Of a stretch of DNA of 64,000 nucleotides, positions 24,066 through 32,357 are shown piece by piece. Below the pieces are notes generated by a model. The model did not search any database and was not told the DNA's origin. It saw only the letters and a list, made by a program, of their open reading frames with translations. Each line of letters opens with the position of its first letter. Within the stretch, counting starts at the first letter, position 1. Origin of the DNA: OLB16 sp964422415 (GTDB lineage Bacteria > Hinthialibacterota > Hinthialibacteria > OLB16); NCBI GenBank assembly GCA_964422415.1, contig CAYRBI010000003.1, forward strand, positions 1 to 64,000, written 5' to 3'. A program made the translations under genes and the position numbers.

Positions 24066-24781
24066 TCCCCTGGTTGGGAGGAGTCTTCTGGTTGGTCCTG
24101 TGGGGTTGGCTCCTAATCCCACGGCAGAGGATTGAGGTACCCAACGAGATGGATCTCCTTTCCCGGACTGAGTCCACCATCAAGCTACAGGGCTTCCGAG
24201 TCCGTCAGGAAACCCGGTACACCGATGGAAGTTGCACTTATACAGACCTGCAAGCTGAGCGCGGTTGGAACCTCGAAGAGACACGGGACTCACATGTCCT
24301 GGTCAATGTGGATGTCCGTCTGGTTCCCAAAAAGGTCCCTCAGAACGCCACGGCCACGGAAGGACTTGAGAGCATTTCAGCCCAGGCTGATGTCGCCTGG
24401 GTGCTCATCAAGGCCGCCACTGGAATCTGGTCAATCAAGACTCGCAATATCGACCTGATGGGGAATGTCCAGATTTTTGGATATTCCATGCAAGGTGAAC
24501 TCTCTGAATGGATCGCCACCGAACGGCTCTCATATGATCAAAAAGAAGACATGGTCCGCTCGCTTTCTCCCGCCACATATGAGGGGAAGTCCTTACAGAT
24601 TGGCCAAGCCTACCGTTGTTTTGTGGAAACCGATGTGGACTTGGACGAGCCCAGAATCACCGATATTGAGACCCTGCCGAGTGACTTCCCTACACCTTTC
24701 CAGCATCCAGAAATGATGCCGCCCTATTCGCCACCCGAGGCATTGCGCTTCCTCTCTGAGGAACCACAGGCTCCCTCTTGA
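23990..24781 (+). CDS. LptC-like lipopolysaccharide export protein
   Basis: 263 residues with one N-terminal membrane segment (GLIPWLGGVFWLVLWGWLLI, about residues 25-45) and a periplasmic beta-rich domain. The pattern IKLQGFRVRQET, YTDLQAERGWNLEE, then GNVQIFGYSMQGELSEWIAT and a YDQKEDMVRSLSPATYEG closing strand resembles LptC/OstA jellyroll proteins. LptC passes LPS from the inner-membrane LptFGB complex to LptA. The position directly after an LpxL-type gene supports this. No lptA or lptB follows. The identity is based on fold pattern and context, not strong motifs. Confidence 0.6.
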   Translation: MENHTRKNRTVPARQRAGNRGIAGLIPWLGGVFWLVLWGWLLIPRQRIEVPNEMDLLSRTESTIKLQGFRVRQETRYTDGSCTYTDLQAERGWNLEETRDSHVLVNVDVRLVPKKVPQNATATEGLESISAQADVAWVLIKAATGIWSIKTRNIDLMGNVQIFGYSMQGELSEWIATERLSYDQKEDMVRSLSPATYEGKSLQIGQAYRCFVETDVDLDEPRITDIETLPSDFPTPFQHPEMMPPYSPPEALRFLSEEPQAPS

Positions 24782-24878
24782 GGATGTCAGATTGAGTTGA
24801 CGCCATTATATGTGTGGATACAATTTCATCAGTGTCGCTGCGGCGGGAAGAGAATCCCATCCCAGCGGTGGGAGATAC

Positions 24879-27800
24879 ATGCGTTCCGCAACTTTTCGAT
24901 TCATACTTTTCTTTCTTGCCTTCACAAGCATTTCATCCGCACAAAACGAAGAAGTTTTTTTCCGTTGCCGGGGGAAAAAGGTCTTTTTACGCCTGGCCCC
25001 CTCTTTCATGGCGATCGAGTCCTCCCAAGGGAAGGAAGATTCAGTTAACTTTCTTCTGGAGGAAGAGGTTGTGGAGCCCCTCTATTGGAGTCCCACCGAG
25101 GGGCGGTACGTATTTCATTACGAATCCCGAGAATTTGTCCAGCGGATAGCTTCCAACAAGAGTGTGGTAAGCAAGACCTTCCCGGTCTATCTCCCCGTGG
25201 ATGGCGAAAAGCCGCTCTGGTGTTTCGGAGAGGTGATTGTCCGATGGGAGGATGAAACCCCGGAAGCTACTATCCAATCCGTGTTCGCGGGCTTGGGTTT
25301 AGAGGTTAAAAGCCAGTCACTTTTTGACCCCACTGTCTTCCTAACAACTTGTCCGGAAAATGGGGAGAGGGATGCCTTTGAGATGGCGGAAATCCTGTCA
25401 AGTGACCCCCATGTCCTCTGGGCAGAACCCAACCTATATGGTGGCCAATCACTCTCATCCAGTGATCCCTACCGGGGAAACCAGACTTATCTGGACATTG
25501 TCCATGCCGGTCAAGCCTGGGCAGTAACCAACGGAAGCCCAGATGTCGTCGTAGCTGTCCTGGACGAGGGAATCGATCTGGATCACCCGGATCTCATGGA
25601 TAACATCTATGAGAATCCAAAGGAAATCCCTGGTGACAGTGAAGACAACGACGGCAACGGATATGTGGATGATCTCAATGGGTGGGATTTTTTTGATAAT
25701 GACAATAACCCCAGACCCATAGGGGAGCTCCCGATCAATGCTCATGGAACCGCTGTTGCTGGCCTGATCGCGGCGGTTCAAGGAAATAATGAAGGCATCA
25801 GCGGACTGGCTCCTGGCTGTAAGATCCTACCTGTGCGGATCTTCAGCGGAAGCACTTACGGTGGCAATTTTAAGGCCGCTGAGGCAATCCGCTACGCAGC
25901 AACTCTTGCGGATGTGATCAATTGTAGTTGGTCAGGTGAGAGTACGAGCAATGATTTAATGAGCGCCATCGATTTCGCGGTTTCCAGTGGACGTCGTGGC
26001 AAGGGATGCGTGGTGGTGTTCGCCTCGGGAAACGGAGGGAATCCAGTTTCGTTTCCGGCCAGTTATACCTGGACAGTGGCGGTGGGAGAAACCGACGAAA
26101 ATGATTTACGCAATCAGGGAAGCAACTTCGGTGAAAACCTGACTCTCACCGCGCCTGTTGCCGCCTGGACTACGGATAATAGCGGAGCCGGAGGCTTCGA
26201 TTCTCCAGATCTAGATTATACCAATCAATTCACAGGCACCTCCTCCTCGGCTCCACTCGCCTCCGGTTTGGCCGCGCTCCTTTTCTCCGCTAACCCAGAC
26301 CTGTCTGGAGCGGAGGCGGTCATGGCCCTCCTATCTGGATTGGATACTCCCATGACAGGGATCACACCTAGTGATTTATTTGGAAGGAGCCCCGAACTGG
26401 GTTGTGGCCGGTTGAATGCTGGAAGATCGGTGCTTATCGCTGACACTTCTCTCGATGACCGCCTGGAACCCAATGACTGCCCAGGTGTGGCGCCAACACT
26501 GACAAGAGGTTTTTATCCGTGGCTTTTCATGGATGGAAGCGAAGACTACTACCGGTTGGAACCGGCGGCGGGAACGAAGCTCCAATGCACCGTCCAATAC
26601 CTGTCTTTCCTTGGTGATCTCAACATGATGCTTCGTGAGGAGAGCGGCGGTGTCGTCGCCACTCCAACCGAAACCCTTACGGAAAACACCCGCACCCTGA
26701 CCCTCGAATACACACCTCCCTCCAGTGGGAAGTATTACCTCATGCTTTATCCAACCACTGGCGAAGGATTTCCTTACACCCTACGGGTAGATGTGATGGG
26801 ATCTGACGACACCTATGAGCCCAACCAAACACGAAGCCAGGCCAAGATCATCGCTCCAGGATCTGGAAAAACTTATCAGGGTTTGGTCTTAAATGATGAC
26901 GACTATTATTCTGTCTATACCGATGAAGAACAGTATCTTTACGCCCTGTTGTCATTCGATCAAAGCCAAGGCAACCTGGCTCTTCAAATCCTAGATCCCC
27001 AGGGAAACGTGGTGCGGACCTCCGATAACAACAGTTATGGAGAGCAGGTGGATCCATACCAAGCCGCCTCATCCGATCCCCTCTATATCCGGGTGTACTC
27101 AAGCAGTGGTGAAACCAACCGGGAGTACTCCCTCCATTTGGCGATCTCATCCACCCCACCCATTGAGGGTTCTGGAAATGATGATTCTTTTGAGGATAAC
27201 GATACCGCTGCCACCGCCACGGCGATCTCGACCGTTTTCCAACCCAACCTCTCCCTGGATGACACGGGTGGAGAGACTACAGATTTCTACCGGTTTACAG
27301 TTCCTGGCCGGAAGCGTCTCCGTGTAACAACGGGATGGAATGGACTGCCCGATATCGATCTCAATTTGTATCCAAGCGGTATTATGGCCTCAACCGCCAC
27401 GGAGCCCGTGGCCAGAAGCATGTTCAGACTCCAGGATCTCGAGTCGGTGTCCATCCCCTCCATCCCCACGGCCACGGAGTATTGGATCGAGGTCTCCCGG
27501 TATGATTCAGTGGGGCAATCGCCTTACCGGCTCGCGGTGGAGGTCCTCGATCCTCTCGACACCTGCGTGGCCTTCTACCGGCTATGCGAGGGTGTGATTG
27601 GAACTCCCTTTCAAGGAGAAGCAGTCCGGGATTGGCGTGGACCGCTCATGAGTCACCATCCCAGCGCTTACAGCGGGATCGGGAATTGGGTCGAGGGACC
27701 TTCCCCGTTTTCGCATCCGGGGTCTGATGGAATCGCATTGGATTGTTCCAGCGGGGGGCTTTACTTCGCGGGGAATGGTGCGCGGGGGGAACTGAATCTG

Positions 27801-28256
27801 GGAGACCATGATTTCACCCTCTGGGCACGGGTCAAGGTTCAGGAGGGGGGAGAACGTATCATCGCGGGGATTCCAGGAGTCTGGGAGTTCCTCGCACGCA
27901 GCGACAATACTCTCGATTTTAATGCCAATGGAATCCCTGTGTTGAATGGCGCCGGTCCCACCGTACAGTCCACCCAATGGCAATCCCTGGCCTGTGTGTG
28001 GGATAAGACCAACAGTCTACTCCACATCTACCTGAGCGACGATGAGGATTGGTTGGAGGCATCCGCCTCCATTAGTGGAATCACACTGTCAGGATCTGGT
28101 CTTTTCCATGTGGGATCAACTCTGGGCGGGAGTGGTGGAGCCGGGTTGGTGGAGCAGGTACGCTACTTCGATTCCGCTCTGACCTCGGATGAGTTGCGGG
28201 GATTCTCGATCGATGAACCCATCGCTGGACAATCCCGGTGGGCACTCTATGAATAA
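24879..28256 (+). CDS. secreted modular subtilisin-like (S8) protease with PPC and LamG-like domains
   Basis: 1125 residues with signal peptide (SATFRFILFFLAFTSISSA). ATG 24879 follows GGGAG; a longer frame begins at 24810. A propeptide of about 200 residues precedes the catalytic domain with Asp in VVVAVLDEGIDLDHPD (about 229), His in INAHGTAVAGL (about 288) and Ser in FTGTSSSAPLASGLA (about 453). Three pre-peptidase C-terminal-type domains follow, starting DDRLEPNDC, DDTYEPNQT and DDSFEDNDT. A terminal LamG/concanavalin-like domain has GDHDFTLWARVKVQ and VEQVRYFDSALTSDEL. It is an extracellular protease. It carries no obvious C-terminal sorting signal. Confidence 0.93.
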   Translation: MRSATFRFILFFLAFTSISSAQNEEVFFRCRGKKVFLRLAPSFMAIESSQGKEDSVNFLLEEEVVEPLYWSPTEGRYVFHYESREFVQRIASNKSVVSKTFPVYLPVDGEKPLWCFGEVIVRWEDETPEATIQSVFAGLGLEVKSQSLFDPTVFLTTCPENGERDAFEMAEILSSDPHVLWAEPNLYGGQSLSSSDPYRGNQTYLDIVHAGQAWAVTNGSPDVVVAVLDEGIDLDHPDLMDNIYENPKEIPGDSEDNDGNGYVDDLNGWDFFDNDNNPRPIGELPINAHGTAVAGLIAAVQGNNEGISGLAPGCKILPVRIFSGSTYGGNFKAAEAIRYAATLADVINCSWSGESTSNDLMSAIDFAVSSGRRGKGCVVVFASGNGGNPVSFPASYTWTVAVGETDENDLRNQGSNFGENLTLTAPVAAWTTDNSGAGGFDSPDLDYTNQFTGTSSSAPLASGLAALLFSANPDLSGAEAVMALLSGLDTPMTGITPSDLFGRSPELGCGRLNAGRSVLIADTSLDDRLEPNDCPGVAPTLTRGFYPWLFMDGSEDYYRLEPAAGTKLQCTVQYLSFLGDLNMMLREESGGVVATPTETLTENTRTLTLEYTPPSSGKYYLMLYPTTGEGFPYTLRVDVMGSDDTYEPNQTRSQAKIIAPGSGKTYQGLVLNDDDYYSVYTDEEQYLYALLSFDQSQGNLALQILDPQGNVVRTSDNNSYGEQVDPYQAASSDPLYIRVYSSSGETNREYSLHLAISSTPPIEGSGNDDSFEDNDTAATATAISTVFQPNLSLDDTGGETTDFYRFTVPGRKRLRVTTGWNGLPDIDLNLYPSGIMASTATEPVARSMFRLQDLESVSIPSIPTATEYWIEVSRYDSVGQSPYRLAVEVLDPLDTCVAFYRLCEGVIGTPFQGEAVRDWRGPLMSHHPSAYSGIGNWVEGPSPFSHPGSDGIALDCSSGGLYFAGNGARGELNLGDHDFTLWARVKVQEGGERIIAGIPGVWEFLARSDNTLDFNANGIPVLNGAGPTVQSTQWQSLACVWDKTNSLLHIYLSDDEDWLEASASISGITLSGSGLFHVGSTLGGSGGAGLVEQVRYFDSALTSDELRGFSIDEPIAGQSRWALYE

Positions 28257-28412
28257 CAGAGCTGGTGCTGCCCCCCATGAGCAACCAGACACCTAACGCT
28301 TTCCCCTTAATCGCTTTATTCTTCCATTGTGTCCCGTAAAGAGTACTTCCATTTCCGAGGCATCCCCCCTACTGGGGGCATATCAATACGAGAACGCCAT
28401 GGGGAGGAATCC

Positions 28413-29066
28413 ATGAAACCGGCCCATTTTCACCACCGCCCCCCCAGGCGAGGATTCACCCTCATCGAATTGTTGATCGTTATTGCCATCATCCTGATCT
28501 TAGTCGCCATCGCTTTGCCCAACTTCATGGAGGCCCAGATAAGAGCCAAAATCGCCAAGGTCAAGGGTGACCTCCGGTCCGTGGGCATGGCCATGGACAG
28601 TTATCTCCTCGACTTCAAGATGTACCCCACCGATCATGATCCCGACGACAAGACACAACAGGGGCTTTTCCAGCTCTCCTCCCCTATCAAGTACATCAAG
28701 AACATTCCAGCGGATATCTTTAACAACAAAGGGTCTGGCATGACCCTCGACGAACCCTCCTTTGAAATGGCCTCCACGGGTTTCACCATTCTCGATGCGA
28801 AAAAAAAGCGTCCCAAGGTCAATGCTTTCGTGGTCTTCAGTCATGGGCCGGATAGGAAGGACGATTTCGAAGGGAACGATACCTGGCCCTATGGCCCCTC
28901 CCTTCCCTGCCCATATGTCATGTGCTACCTGAACTATAATCCCACCAATGGAACCTACTCAGTGGGGGATTTAAACCAGCCGGGAGGAGAATTCCGTTCG
29001 GGGAGTTATTGCATCGACCGCTGGCAACTTGTCCGCGGTTATATGCCCCCTAAAGCAATGCAGTAG
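28413..29066 (+). CDS. type II secretion/type IV pilin-like pseudopilin
   Basis: 217 residues. A short basic leader ends at the prepilin peptidase site RRG, followed by FTLIELLIVIAIILILVAIA, the N-methylated hydrophobic helix with the Glu at +5. The rest (AQIRAKIAKVKGDLRSVGMA, DSYLLDFKMYPTD) is the long-tailed GspG-like architecture found in many copies in uncultured heterotrophs. ATG 28413 has GGGGAGGA 4 nt upstream; a longer frame starts at 28329. No secretion machinery genes are adjacent, so it probably feeds a machine encoded elsewhere. Together with comEC and dprA in the window it could relate to DNA uptake, but that is speculative. Confidence 0.88.
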   Translation: MKPAHFHHRPPRRGFTLIELLIVIAIILILVAIALPNFMEAQIRAKIAKVKGDLRSVGMAMDSYLLDFKMYPTDHDPDDKTQQGLFQLSSPIKYIKNIPADIFNNKGSGMTLDEPSFEMASTGFTILDAKKKRPKVNAFVVFSHGPDRKDDFEGNDTWPYGPSLPCPYVMCYLNYNPTNGTYSVGDLNQPGGEFRSGSYCIDRWQLVRGYMPPKAMQ

Positions 29067-29189
29067 GGCCGCTTCACCTTGGCCCTATGGGAGTTGTACA
29101 ATCGTTTGCCTGGCCAGAAGAGCTCACAACTGATGGGGGGAGCGCATTCTCCTGCCCTTTTCATCTGTTATCGGGAGGGATGTAATCTC

Positions 29190-30164
29190 GTGGGCCGTAC
29201 ATTTTCTTACCCCGCTGTACGTGCCGCCCTGGCGCTGGCGGGTGTTTTCATTGTGGGGTGCATCTTCAATGCGGATGGAGCCTTCCTCTCATGGGGAACC
29301 CACCGCGACATGCTACGTCAGGCCTCGGAGTTCGGAATACTGGCGTGCGGAATGACCGTGGTCATTCTAAGCGCGGGCATCGATCTCTCCGTCGGGAGCA
29401 TATTGGGTCTGGTTGCCGTCTCTTTCAGCATCTTCTCCATTCACTGGGGCTGGTCGGCCCCAATCTCGATAGCGGCTGGCCTGGTGGTAGGGGCCATGTG
29501 TGGACTGGCCTCGGGCAGCTTGATCGCCTTCACGGGGATGCAGCCCTTCATCGCCACACTCGCCTTGATGACCTTCGCCAGAGGACTGGCCAAGCAGGTT
29601 TCAGGAGGGCAGAAGATCACCCAAGCTGTCCAGCACGCCGATGGATCTTTTGCCTTTGTGGACCTCCCCCCCATTTTCGGAACTATCGATAACCGTATCC
29701 TGGGGGGCAACATTGCGGTCATCACCCTGCTTTTCCTCCTGGTGGTCATCCTGGTGGGAATCGCACTGCGGTATTTACGGACCGGACGGTACTTTTATGC
29801 CGTGGGCGGTAATGAGCTGGCGGCACGTCTCTCAGGCGTACCCGTGGCCTGGACCAAATTGTTGGCTTACACGCTTTCGGGTCTGTGTGCGGGAATGGCT
29901 GGAATCTGTCATGCGGCACAGGAGCAACAAGGAGATCCCGAGGCCGGCGCCACCTATGAGCTCTCAGCCATTGCCATCGTGGTCATCGGCGGTACGAACC
30001 TCAATGGTGGCCGGGGAGGAATGCTCCTGACCCTGCTGGGAACACTTACCATCGGGTACATGGAGAAGATCCTCAGTATTAATAATATCGGTGAACCGGG
30101 ACGTCTCATGCTGACAGGTTTTATCATCGTGGGCGCGGTACTACTGCAAAGAAATCCAAAGTAA
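29190..30164 (+). CDS. sugar-type ABC transporter permease (RbsC-like)
   Basis: 324 residues from GTG 29190, which has GGGAGGGA about 10 nt upstream; the frame is open back to 29079. About nine membrane segments are present. The carbohydrate uptake transporter-2 signature shows in MTVVILSAGIDLSVGSILGL, GMQPFIATLALMTFARGLA, GGNELAARLSGVPV and IVVIGGTNLNGGRGG. These permeases import ribose, xylose, galactose or autoinducer-2 with a double-domain ATPase and a periplasmic binding protein. Neither partner gene is nearby. The next gene encodes a Tat-exported protein 15 nt downstream. Confidence 0.88.
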   Translation: MGRTFSYPAVRAALALAGVFIVGCIFNADGAFLSWGTHRDMLRQASEFGILACGMTVVILSAGIDLSVGSILGLVAVSFSIFSIHWGWSAPISIAAGLVVGAMCGLASGSLIAFTGMQPFIATLALMTFARGLAKQVSGGQKITQAVQHADGSFAFVDLPPIFGTIDNRILGGNIAVITLLFLLVVILVGIALRYLRTGRYFYAVGGNELAARLSGVPVAWTKLLAYTLSGLCAGMAGICHAAQEQQGDPEAGATYELSAIAIVVIGGTNLNGGRGGMLLTLLGTLTIGYMEKILSINNIGEPGRLMLTGFIIVGAVLLQRNPK

Positions 30165-30179
30165 GCGAGGTTTCCAGAG

Positions 30180-31364
30180 ATGAAACGACGGCAATTCCTG
30201 CTGAACTCAGCCGCGGCATCCCTGGCGGCCGCTTCGCTCTCCACCTTGACCAAGGGGAGCCGCCCGGTTCATGCCGTTCCCGGTCCAGCCAAGGATGGCC
30301 GGAGGATCACATATGCCGGCTGGCAGGCTGGCATCACCTACCAGGTTCCCGATCCCAAGGGTGTCACACGGGACTATCTCATGCGGCTGCTCGATGAGAT
30401 GGCCACCCACCGCATGAACCTGCTCAGCCTGATGATGATCAGTTATGGCATCTTCGATCCCGTCCATGATGGATATTGCTGGCCAGTACGCAACGAAAAG
30501 CTCAAGCATTATGTCGACACACCCGCGCTCAATGCGAATCCCTCCACGGAATATGTCAAGGAGGTGATCAAAGCGGCGGGCGACCGTGGCATCATGGTCA
30601 ACCTGTTCATGAATTGCGGCATCTGGAACGCGGAGAAGATCCGCCAAGGCTATCCCGGGGCTCTGCAGCAACAGACACGCAAGGAAGCGGAAGAGAACCT
30701 TCCCGGTAGTTGGGTGCATTGCTTTGATTCCTCCGGCGGCTGGCAGGCGGCGCTGGATGAAGTAACGGATCTGCTGAGTTTTTACGACTCGCCCAATGTG
30801 ACCAGTTATGGCCTGGAACGGCTCAGTTATACCAGCCCGGAATCTTGTTACTGCAAGGCGACCCAGGAACGTTTCCTGCGTGAAACCGGCCACCCCCTGC
30901 TCGAGGCCACACCGGATAGTTTCGAAGCCTGGAAGACCGGGAACATCACACGGTATCTGCGCGAGTATACCCAGCGCATCCGGCGGTTGCGTCCGAATCT
31001 GGAGGTCTGGCTGCACACGCAATGCGCACCCGGCTGGGGACATGACCCGAAACAACTCGCGGCGGCAGGCATCTCTGGGCTGTTACCGCATTACATCCAA
31101 TTCAAGGAAAGTGAAGCCCAAAACCATCAGCGCTTGCAGCGCCTTGCGCCCAACCCATGTGTTCTCCATTTCTGCTCGCGCGACCAGGCGCCGAAAAACT
31201 ATCCAATCTGGATCAAGACACCCGAAATCATCAAAGAGGCCACCGATTGGGCCCTCCGCTACCCCGGCGATAACCTGAATGGCCTTTTGTTCTTCAACGA
31301 AACCGCCACCTCAGCCACAAACAGAAGGGCGGTCTATGAACAAATCAAACGCTTTTCATGGTAA
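30180..31364 (+). CDS. Tat-exported protein, TIM-barrel glycosidase-like
   Basis: 394 residues with a twin-arginine signal (MKRRQFLLNSAAASLAAASL). The mature part alternates strands and helices as in a barrel: MATHRMNLLSLMMISYGIFD, DRGIMVNLFMNCGIWN, NVTSYGLERLSYTSPESCYC, LEVWLHTQCAPGWGHD and GLLFFNETAT. Pairs of acids at strand ends (YGLERL, FFNET) could be the catalytic residues of a retaining glycosidase, but no family is certain. It follows the sugar permease by 15 nt and is probably in the same transcript. Confidence 0.6.
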   Translation: MKRRQFLLNSAAASLAAASLSTLTKGSRPVHAVPGPAKDGRRITYAGWQAGITYQVPDPKGVTRDYLMRLLDEMATHRMNLLSLMMISYGIFDPVHDGYCWPVRNEKLKHYVDTPALNANPSTEYVKEVIKAAGDRGIMVNLFMNCGIWNAEKIRQGYPGALQQQTRKEAEENLPGSWVHCFDSSGGWQAALDEVTDLLSFYDSPNVTSYGLERLSYTSPESCYCKATQERFLRETGHPLLEATPDSFEAWKTGNITRYLREYTQRIRRLRPNLEVWLHTQCAPGWGHDPKQLAAAGISGLLPHYIQFKESEAQNHQRLQRLAPNPCVLHFCSRDQAPKNYPIWIKTPEIIKEATDWALRYPGDNLNGLLFFNETATSATNRRAVYEQIKRFSW

Positions 31365-31409
31365 GTGGCCAGACCACCGGAGCACCACCACATAAAACAC
31401 CATTAAATT

Positions 31410-32357
31410 CTATTTTCGAGGCCGTCCATGGGTGGAACCGGTCTTGTGTGCCTTTCCCCGGATTCCTATTCCTGGCTTGGCTGAAGGCGCACTCCTCTCT
31501 GGACGTGCATTCCCCGTTGAACGCACCTTACCCACTGAGCGCGGGGTGGATGGCCTGCGTTTGGGAGGGTGGACTACCGCGGAGTTCACTCTTCCATTCG
31601 GATCTTTTTTCTTGCCTTTGGATCTCATCCGGATCAAGGCTTGGTCTTCCTCAAGGGTGGTCTCCCTCCAGGCTCCCGGTGCCAGAGAACCCAGGACAAA
31701 GGGGCCATAGGAAATCCGCCGGAGATCCAACACCTCCAATCCCACCGCCGCGCACATCCGGCGCACCTCGCGGTTGCGTCCCTCCTGAAGTGTGATGAGA
31801 AAGCGTGAGATGCCACCCGAGAAACGCAGCATCTCCACACGCGCGGCCCGTCCCATGCCATCCTCCAGTTGCACTCCCTCGAGCAGGGCCTTGGTCCGCG
31901 AGGACTCCAGTTCTCCCTTCGCCTTGACCTGGTAAACACGTTCGATCCCGCCAGAAGGGTGCTCAAACAGACGGTGGAGCAAACCATCATTGGTCAGAAT
32001 CATGAGTCCCGAGGAGTCAAAATCGAGCCGCCCAACCGTCTGCAAGGAGGTGTTCGCCACCTTCTTGGGAAGCAGATCGAACAGGGTCTTGCGTCCCTCC
32101 GGGTCGGAGCGCGAGCAGATCACCCCCTTGGGCTTGTGGACAATCAACGTGAGTGCATCCTCAAAGTGGAGTACATGCCCTTTGAGCCGGACGACATCAT
32201 GGTGGGGATCGACATGGAGGCTGGGGTGATCCGCAACTTCACCATTGACAGTCACCAGCCGGGCGAGGATGAACTCCTCGGCCTTGCGGCGGCTGGCGGC
32301 CCCACAACGTGCCAGGAACTGATTGAGGCGGTAGACCACAGGTTTCCTCTCTCTCAT
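31410..32357 (-). CDS. rRNA pseudouridine synthase (RluB/RsuA family)
   Basis: 315 residues. An S4 RNA-binding domain begins RLNQFLARCGAASRRKAEEF (residues 8-60) and is followed by the catalytic core with GRLDFDSSGLMILTNDG, where the Asp is the nucleophile. LQEGRNREVRRMCAAVGLEV and LRRISYGPFVLG are also family-typical. It isomerises a uridine in ribosomal RNA. A basic, low-complexity tail of about 75 residues (KGKKKDPNGR..., RPSTPRSVGKV...) extends beyond the enzyme core. ATG 32357 overlaps the comEC stop (ATGA); a GTG at 32366 is an alternative. Confidence 0.93.
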   Translation of the reverse strand: MRERKPVVYRLNQFLARCGAASRRKAEEFILARLVTVNGEVADHPSLHVDPHHDVVRLKGHVLHFEDALTLIVHKPKGVICSRSDPEGRKTLFDLLPKKVANTSLQTVGRLDFDSSGLMILTNDGLLHRLFEHPSGGIERVYQVKAKGELESSRTKALLEGVQLEDGMGRAARVEMLRFSGGISRFLITLQEGRNREVRRMCAAVGLEVLDLRRISYGPFVLGSLAPGAWRETTLEEDQALIRMRSKGKKKDPNGRVNSAVVHPPKRRPSTPRSVGKVRSTGNARPERSAPSAKPGIGIRGKAHKTGSTHGRPRK

